In this document: in pieces, positions 56,453-64,000 of the stretch
How the letters are laid out: each line of letters begins with the position of its first letter
How positions within the stretch are numbered: position 1 is the first letter of the stretch
Assembly (NCBI RefSeq): GCF_034702125.1
Contig: NC_085869.1
Location: forward strand, 13,391,407-13,455,406
DNA length: 64,000 bases
Reading direction: 5' to 3'
Source of the DNA: Engraulis encrasicolus
Taxonomy: Eukaryota; Chordata; Actinopteri; Clupeiformes; Engraulidae
The notes under the pieces: generated by a model
What the model was told of the DNA's origin: nothing
What the model saw: the letters and a program-made list of their open reading frames with translations, nothing else
Database searches by the model: none
Translations under genes and position numbers: made by a program

Positions 56453-57820
56453 ATAGTAACAGTAATCATATATTAAAAGGAATAAATAGACAAGGATATA
56501 CTCAAAAAAGTCCCAAGACTTATTTCCATTTACTATATGTTGACTTATTAGCTGTGAATCCTCGAAGCCGACCATTAGATATAATGCATCTGCTTGATGT
56601 GATCAGTCTTCAAATTAAATATGTGGTGCTTGTTAGTGGGAGAAAAAAGATGTCCAGAGCCAAGCTTTGTATTTCTCGTTTTCCCTCTGTCTTTTGATTG
56701 GACGGGAGTGCCCCAAAGACAGGTAGTTGATGGAGCGTAATATTCATGTTCTATTGTGATATTGACACTTCTGAGTATTACAGTGTACATAACTTTTTTT
56801 TAAATCATGAGGAACTTTTTTTCACCAGCATACGTAAATACAACAGGAGGGGGTTGGGTGAAATATGAATCAATATTGCTCAAAACAGGTTTGCCTACAT
56901 GCATTATTTGTGTGCCTGTCGACTATACACACCCATGAGTGCTGTTATTCATTTAACCCCACCCCTGTCAGTTTGGAATATCAGTGAACTTTGGATCCTG
57001 TGAAGTCTACTCTGTGCTACGTCAAAAAAGGCTGCATTCTCCTGTCCTGTGGAGTCTTAAACATTGCCTTCAAGGCTTCTCAAAACCAGAAAAACGGAAG
57101 CTGTCGGCACCTCTGTTTTCCAAAATCTGTAGGATTCACTTCACACACAGGTGACTATGAATGTACTACTCTTTCTTTCCTCTGTGACACACGAGTAGGA
57201 CAATGAATGACTGATGTAGGAACTTGCTTAAAATGTCTGTAAAAAGATAGCTCATTACCGGGGTAGTAATTTGCTTTAAATGCCTGTAAAAAAAGATAGC
57301 AAATGACTGGTGTACTAACTTGCTTTTGATGTGAAATGTGGCAGACGGATTCCTCTTCATTGTAATGCTTTCAGCTCTTTGAAATCCTGTGACAGTTTGA
57401 AACTGAAGCGTGACACAAGGCAATCATAAGGCTTTATGTCTGATTCGCTTTCTTGAAATCCTGTCTGGGCTGCTTGACACTTTGAGTGGGAGACGTGATC
57501 AGGAAGTTTTTTTCTTTTTTTTTTCTTTTCGTGTTTGCCTGTCCATAGTATGTGGCAAAACTTTGGTATGACATTGTGAGTACAAATGACGAGAATGTGT
57601 TTGTTGTGTGGGAAAGAAAAGCAGGGCATCTTTAATATCTTGTTATTTCAACCAGGTGTGTTTCCAGATGTTCTGGAAATGTCCTCAATTGTTGCTTTGT
57701 TGAAAAAGAGTCTGCCAAATGCAGTATAATGTTATGTAATGTAATGTAACAGTAGGCCTTGTATGTACTTTGCTGACCTGCGACAACCTAACAATGCCTG
57801 GAGTAGTAGTAGGAGTGGCA

Positions 57821-58010
57821 CAGTGGTGTAGTCTACTTTTTTATGGTGGGTATACTGTATATTTGAGCATTTTTTGAAGTGGGTATACTGTATATATTTG
57901 TGCTATTCAAAATAATGGATCAATCCATTTTAAGTGGGTATACTGAAATCCCTGAAATTTTGAAGTGGGTATACTCCGTATACCCGCGTTCTACGTAGAC
58001 TACACCACTG
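57821..58010. mobile_element. hAT-type MITE with 8-bp TSD
   Basis: CAGTGGTGTAGTCTAC and GTAGACTACACCACTG ends; GAGTGGCA at 57813-57820 and 58011-58018. The interior repeats GTGGGTATACT four times. Confidence 0.92.
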
Positions 58011-58171
58011 GAGTGGCAGGAGGGAAGTAAGGCAAGGCCATATTGTATAGGCCTATAAATGGATACAGTCCAATAAAAGAAATGATATAAAGGGGTGAGA
58101 GCTAATCTTCCCAGGGCATGTTGAAAAGTGTGAAAAGGTGTGCTTTTTCAGACTAATGGCATCCCCTATGG

Positions 58172-58333
58172 CAGTGTTTTTCAACCACTGTGCCGGGGAA
58201 CATTAGTGTGTCCTGAGAGATCATCTGGTGTGGAAAATTATAGTCTGTCATATAGGCAATAGGGTTTTGTTTTCTATTCACATTTACAATTGGTGGTGGT
58301 GTGCCTTGGCTCAAAAAAGGTTGAAAACCACTG
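58172..58333. mobile_element. hAT-type MITE
   Basis: CAGTGTTTTTCAACCACTG and GGTTGAAAACCACTG ends; flanks CCCTATGG and CCCAATGG (one mismatch). Confidence 0.87.
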
Positions 58334-59744
58334 CCCAATGGAACAAAGTCGACTAACCATAATGTGGTTGTATGTTTGAAGTAGTACATGATGTGGTTGG
58401 TTGAAGTAGTGTAGCCAGATGGGAAGCCGGCAGGGGGGACAAAGGGATCATTTGTCCCTGGCCCAGGGACAGAGGGGGCCCAAAATTGGGTTTCTATTAC
58501 ATTGGATTGGGGGCCCTTTCAGATTACTTTGTCCTGTGCCCAGAAAAAGCTGTCAGCGGCCCTGGCCAGATGCAGCAGTCAGATGTCATTTCACTTCATG
58601 GAAACAGTCTGAAATCGCAGCACTAATATTCTTTTGCTCCATATTACCTTGTAAATTACATTACATCACAGTACAGTGCATTAAGCTTTTGATTTAATCA
58701 ATTTTGATCGAGATGTTTACATTTCCTGTGCACCTTGTATCTGCTAGTGAGGTTGGCTATGATTATGTCCTCGTTTGTAAGTCGCTTTGGTTATAAAGCA
58801 TCTGCCAAACGCAATGTAATTACATGTGATGGTTGAACAAGAGACCTGGATAGACGCCACAATGTCTTCAGCTCTGTTCGCCAATTAGCCGGCCCCAGCC
58901 CGCCCGCACGCTCGCTCATACTTCCTGGTTTTCAAAAGACCAGGGGGCTGATTTATCAGATGACGATCATTCCTGAGCAAAGCGTGAGATTTATGAACAT
59001 GTACTTGAACGTCGAAATTTGCCTAAATATACGCAGGTGTTGTAAAACAATTGTGGCTGAATTATGATCATATATGGCCAAAGAAGAGCTCGTAGTCTCT
59101 TAACACATACCGTTCTATCACTGGAACGTTGTAATAGTCACTAAAAAAACTTGACTACCATAGTACTACATCACTATGACAGAGCACAGAGCCTTCAGTA
59201 ATACATTACGACTTGGTCATTGCCATTGGTACCAGCTAATTTATAACATGTGTTGTGGCATGAAGGGTTAAGCTCTGATCATCATAAGAATTGTGCACAA
59301 ACTGAAAGTAGAAGGACATTTTCAGGGTTTGAACTTGATTGCGTTATCTCTGATTCCAGATGTGGAGGATTTCTTATTTCCACATCTGGGGCCAGCTAGA
59401 GGGCATGACCTTTGAGATATGACATTCCTAAGCATGGCTTAGAACACAGGCTCCCAAACTTTACCATGACAAGTTCCCACATATACAGTTAGATTCCAGC
59501 CAAGGCCCCCCTTACATGGGCCGTGCCACACTATTCTACTGTGCATCCCCTTTCAAAACCATAGTGTAAGTCTGTTGGTCAGTGCCCCATAGACTGCGTG
59601 GGTTTTCACTCACGGCTTATCTGAGATGGGTCCACGAAACACAATTCATTCCTCCAGAGATTGGGAACTTACGAACCATCATGGCATTAAAGGCTAGCAA
59701 GAAAAACTACCACGTGACTTGCGAACTCAACTCAACCAATTGTG

Positions 59745-60095
59745 CATCCACACAATCAAGTGGTTATTCAATTGGAACATCAATTGGACCACCGCCACAT
59801 CAGACATATGATTGGACAGCCACATCCCCATCGGTCATCTGATTGGATAGCCACAATTGGGCATCCACATCCAGTTGGACATTTGTGTATCCTATTTGAC
59901 ATTCACATCAGATATCGGATTGTAAATCTACATCAGACATCCACCATGGAACACATCTGAAGCACACTTCCTTTTGGAACAGCACTGGGCGAGTCGCTAT
60001 GACGTCAAATCACACTTCACTTTGAGAAACGGTCGGTGCATCACACCCGTATCAGACATCCATTTGGACATCCGCATCTCATTGGACATCTACAG
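59745..60095. repeat. Degenerate minisatellite, period about 24-25 bp
   Basis: Variants of CACATCAGACATCC(A)ATTGGAC recur at least ten times, with decreasing regularity to the right. Confidence 0.65.
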
Positions 60096-60292
60096 CCAAA
60101 AGCATTTTTGACCACCATGTCCACTTCTTTGGCTTGCGTTTGTTGAATGAGGCTCTTCCTTCTCACGAAAAGCTCCAAATATGGATACAATTATTGTATG
60201 GAAGTAATTGTAATTCTAGCTGTTCAAAGCAAGGTTAGGAACACAAGTTGCTACTGTCAATCATGCCACCCCTGACAACCACACTCCTATTA

Positions 60293-60939
60293 GTATTGAT
60301 TGATTGATTGCTTTATTGACAACACATCAGTTATCTTCTATTAGAAGCACTGTTCTTCCTGTGGTCAAAACAAATTCATACATTATTTTACATTTTTCTC
60401 TTTTCTTTTTACAAATAATACAAACCCCAACAGAAGACAAAAACACAAGACACACAAAACAGAACAAAACAAACTCAAAAGAGGAAATGAGAACCTGTCA
60501 CTCATACGTTACGTTGGTCCTATTAATACTGCTTTCACCCTATAAATAGAGAGTGAAATAAAACACAAACGGAGAAGGTAGGCCTACATCAGAGCAAGTT
60601 AATAAAGTAAAGTACATCCAATAAGAAACCAAAAAAACAAAAAACAAGTCAAGTATTTTGTATAAACAAAAACAGTTTTAATTTAGTTTTGAAGCTTTTG
60701 TCAATGTTTTCCTTAATCAAGAAATTGGGCAAGGAGTTCCATGCCAGCATTCCTCTATAGTGCAGTGTTCTTTGTCCAGTTCCAGTTTTGTACGCAGGTA
60801 ACAAAAATCTTTCCTCGACTGAGTGTCTAGTGGAATAGTATGCATAATTAATTTGGCTATGAGTATATTTAATGCTTTTTAAACAGTAGCCAAAATGATT
60901 GTCATGGATGTCAACAACCTTTAAACAACCTTTAAACAA
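60293..60939 (-). pseudogene. 3' end of a non-LTR retrotransposon (LINE), truncated
   Basis: The minus-strand frame from 60939 to 60649 reads RFLLPAYKTGTGQRTLHYRG, then MLAWNSLPN and a SFKTKLKLFL end. This is the usual C-terminus of a LINE reverse-transcriptase ORF. The 3' UTR ends in CAATAAAG and (CAAT)n-like repeats at 60295-60310. Confidence 0.8.
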
Positions 60940-62349
60940 ACTTTAAAGTTTATTTAATGTTTTGTATGTTTATGTTTATTATTATTTAATGTTATTTGAA
61001 GCCGTAACACGAACGTTTCTGTCTTCATTACTTCAAGCGGAAGAGTGCCACTTGGCTTACACTTACCACATCAGACGGACAATTGCACTGTTCATGAAGT
61101 GGAATGTTCATGGTGCCATATACCGCAATGGAGTTGGGCCAAGGCAAATCTGTCAATAGTTATAAATGTCAATAGAACAAATACTGCTTGTTGCAGTGGA
61201 ACGCTCATCTCACCATCATCAACATTAGCCTCGTTTACAAAACAGAATTAACTCAATTTAATTACAAAATAAAACTTATTTCCACTTTGAAAACATAATG
61301 TAAACACTTCAAGAGTCGGAATGAAATGAAAGTGCAATGTAAACTCAAAGGAACTATTTAATTCGGACTTTAATTTCTGAAGCATTATGTAAAGGTGGCC
61401 ATTGATAAACATGCAGAATCTTACAAGTGAGTTTGACCATTTACCCTCTACAAGGACAGTTGATGACCCCTGGGTATACCCCTGGAGTTTCCCATGCATA
61501 AAAAGCATCAGACAGTCACACAAACCCCTTTACAAAGATTATTTATAATGCATACTTTACTCCATACATATAATACTGTATGTGTATAGTATAATAGTAT
61601 ATTATTATTAAAGGCTACTGTGTGACATTCAAGCAAAAAAAAAAAAGAATAAAAAGTGGATTCAACTTGTAGGCCTGCTTGACTTGTGGATGTGACGAGC
61701 AGAGGGAATAAAACGTGTTCAGGAAGTACAAACTCTGCCACATTTTCCTGGCCTTCAACTTAAAAATCTTGAGTTTTTGCCACATTCCTTGCAGACATCT
61801 AAGGACCATGGGTAGTTCAGATCATTTTCTTTTACCACAGAATATTCTCCTAGAGTGAAAATATTTCTCGTTTGTGTTGATATTTCAGAATTGCATCAGC
61901 AATAACTGGTTCATAAAAAAAATTCCGCAACTATCACGATGCCATGTATGTCCTTTGTCCTTTCCCTGGTGTCATAAACGGTTATCTGTTTCTGAGATTA
62001 GAATGAGTTGTCCTGTGAATGAGTTTAAGGGTGAAGTGTCCAAGCAACATGAAACGCAGTGATAGTCTTCTGAATACATGTACATTCCTGAAGGGTGAAG
62101 CACAGTAGATCTAAAAAGAATTCAAATACAATATTGCTGACAGCATACTTATAAACATAAGAGCATTCAATATGTCTAGTGTATTGAAATTGGACCTGTG
62201 ATGTGTTGCGAATTTGTACTCGATAATGAGGAATGTTGTGTCGACAGCAGAAATGGGGTGAAATGTTACTATTCAACTAACTATTCCTATTCAACACTAT
62301 TCAGGAACGGTGTGGTACAAGTGATATTGGGCTTGTGTTTTGTGTTGCT

Positions 62350-62757
62350 TTAATTGTGTGTGAAGTTGCAGGTTGTAAGTTATTTAAGTTATTGTAGTAG
62401 GTTATTATTTTTTTCCAGGCCTGTGGATTGTTTTGGGCTTGGCTTCTGCTCTGCAAATTATTTGGATGTTTGGGTGGATGTCTGTGAATGGCATCCCGGT
62501 ATTTGGTTTCCTACGAAACCAAATGATGCATGCCGCCAATGCCTTCTCTCTCTTAATTGTGTGTGAAGTTGCAGGTTGTAAGTTATTTACATTATTGTAG
62601 TAGGTTATTCTTTTTTCCAGGCCTGTGGATTGTTTTGGGCTTGGCTTCTGCTCTGCAAATTATTTGGATGTTTGGGTGGATGTCTGTGAATGGCATCCCG
62701 GTATTTGGTTTCCTACGAAACCAAATGATGCATGCCGCCAATGCCTTCTCTCTCTCA
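62350..62757 (+). repeat. 203-bp tandem duplication
   Basis: Copies 62350-62552 and 62553-62757 differ at only a few positions. Each contains TTTTTTCCAGGCCTGTGGAT and ends GCCTTCTCTCTCT. Both carry an open frame reading LWIVLGLASALQIIWMFGWM. Confidence 0.92.
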
Positions 62758-63302
62758 TGCCCAGGGGTGTAACTAGCAGGTTCAGCAGGTGTGGTCACAC
62801 CCTAGGCTTGTGACATCCTGAGGGCCCCGTCGCAACGATAGACCTCACCATCCCAGATTATAAAATAAATGTATTCTAATTTGGCGTTGGAAAATGATTA
62901 TTCTGTTCAAAGTGCAGCAAATCATCACAACTTAATTACCTCATAGGCTTGTCCAAACCTGACTCACCAGATGAATGTTAATCCACACATACCTAGAACT
63001 GTGAGAAAAGAATGATGTCATCAGAAATATGGCTTGATGGAAAGGTGGGGTTGTGCAGAATTTCGTTTGCGGGTGGTGGCGTTTGAGATTGGTTTGTTAA
63101 ATGACACACCGATGCATGAACATGTTTTTATGAAATTGTCAGAGCATGTTGGTATGAAGTACATGTTGGTATTTTTTTGGGGGGGGTGATCCAAATTTCT
63201 TTGAAAATACTTTTAGCTCTTATTGCGCTTTGGAATGCTTTTTGAACCGTGTATGGAGGCTAATGCATACCCACAACAGGGAGAGAGAGAGAAAAGCTGC
63301 CA

Positions 63303-63474
<172 letters not shown>

Positions 63475-63724
63475 TCGTTGGGTTTAAGGGTTGCTAAAAT
63501 ATTCTTAGGGACAAACATTTTGAATGTTTTTATTTTATTTTAATATCATGATGTAGCCTCTAATTGTCTGAAAGGCGCCCGACCTTTGAGAGCCCTCAAC
63601 TTGGATGTCTCGGCATGTTATTCTCTCACCAGTATTTCTATAGCCTACACCTGACAAATGAAAGTCATTGGGTTCCTACCTATTCTTTTCCCCATCTTTT
63701 ATCAGTCTTCTTTGTCTTCCCCAG

Positions 63725-63957
63725 TTGGGCTGTGATCCTGATCTGGGATTAAGGATCATGGACAACAGAGACCCAAAATACCGCCGCTCCCTGGTGGTCA
63801 CACCCAGGGTGAGCACCCAATTCAACCAGTTCCTGCCCACCAAAGACAAACCCTCTGGATATGTTCCTGCTCCTCATCACAAGCCAGCTGAGCAGGAGGA
63901 AGATGGCGGACGCGACTGGGGCAATCCTGTGTCATCGAGAAAAAATATGATGTACAG
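63725..63957 (+). CDS. Exon of an LMO7/LIMCH1-like gene (incomplete)
   Basis: An internal exon between TTTGTCTTCCCCAG and GTAAGG. It encodes LGCDPDLGLRIMDNRDPKYR, then RSLVVTPRVSTQFNQFLPTK and SGYVPAP. The pattern YRR-x5-P-x5-FN-x-FLP(T/N)K-x4-(S/G)YVPAP matches the linker after the N-terminal calponin-homology region in LMO7 and LIMCH1, actin- and junction-associated scaffolds. The internal ATG (63758) is probably not the start. The final codon is split. It could be lmo7 or limch1; one exon cannot decide. Confidence 0.65.
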
Positions 63958-64000
63958 GTAAGGTCATTTCATATGTGGGGCAGCCACATATGGCCTAGTG

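Noticed and set aside
61248..61523. Minus-strand ORF of 91 codons
   Set aside because: AT-rich sequence without domain, splice context or repeat of known coding type.

Overview
The window is vertebrate nuclear DNA, almost certainly from a bony fish. The genes are split into short exons with GT-AG introns. The translated exons match vertebrate EPB41L5, DAB2 and DNA polymerase eta. The space between exons is filled with long CA/GT microsatellites, Tc1-like, hAT-like and other DNA transposon families, and tRNA-derived SINEs of the kind common in teleosts. No species is assigned. All calls were made by reading and translating the sequence; no database was searched.

Layout, left to right. (1) 324-10,796, minus strand: the first ten coding exons (residues 1-291, FERM domain) of epb41l5; the gene runs off the left edge. 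Its introns hold a near-intact Tc1-like transposon, a broken hAT element with a BED-finger remnant, and MITEs. (2) 10,800-19,950: no recognised gene; a decayed Ty3/Gypsy-type retroelement with a SINE inserted in it, a PIF/Harbinger-like MITE and simple repeats. (3) 19,957-33,806, minus: all twelve coding exons of dab2 (587 codons, every exon phase matches), an endocytic adaptor with a PTB domain. (4) 33,830-43,320: mostly repeats, plus one unrecognised minus-strand ORF (38,272-38,871) with a helix-hairpin-helix-like start, and a 1.43-kb palindromic transposon. (5) 43,328-51,048, minus: all ten coding exons of polh (788 codons), the translesion polymerase eta, with a possible non-coding first exon near 52.6 kb. 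(6) 52.7-63.7 kb: repeats, several hAT MITEs, a LINE 3' end and a 203-bp tandem duplication. (7) 63,725-63,957, plus strand: one exon resembling the region just after the N-terminal calponin-homology part of LMO7/LIMCH1; the gene continues to the right.

The genes do not form a pathway: a polarity/cytoskeleton FERM protein, a clathrin adaptor, a DNA damage-tolerance polymerase and a cytoskeletal scaffold lie side by side, the first three on the same strand. The most noteworthy points are in polh: two active-site residues differ from the human enzyme (F18 to Y, R61 to K), an FF-containing motif in the C-terminal tail is present in three tandem copies, and the start-codon region has a duplicated splice acceptor that can create a four-codon upstream ORF. 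The most noteworthy mobile DNA is the palindromic element at 41,135-42,567, a Tc1-like element carrying one apparent frameshift, and two hAT MITEs in tandem that share a target-site duplication.
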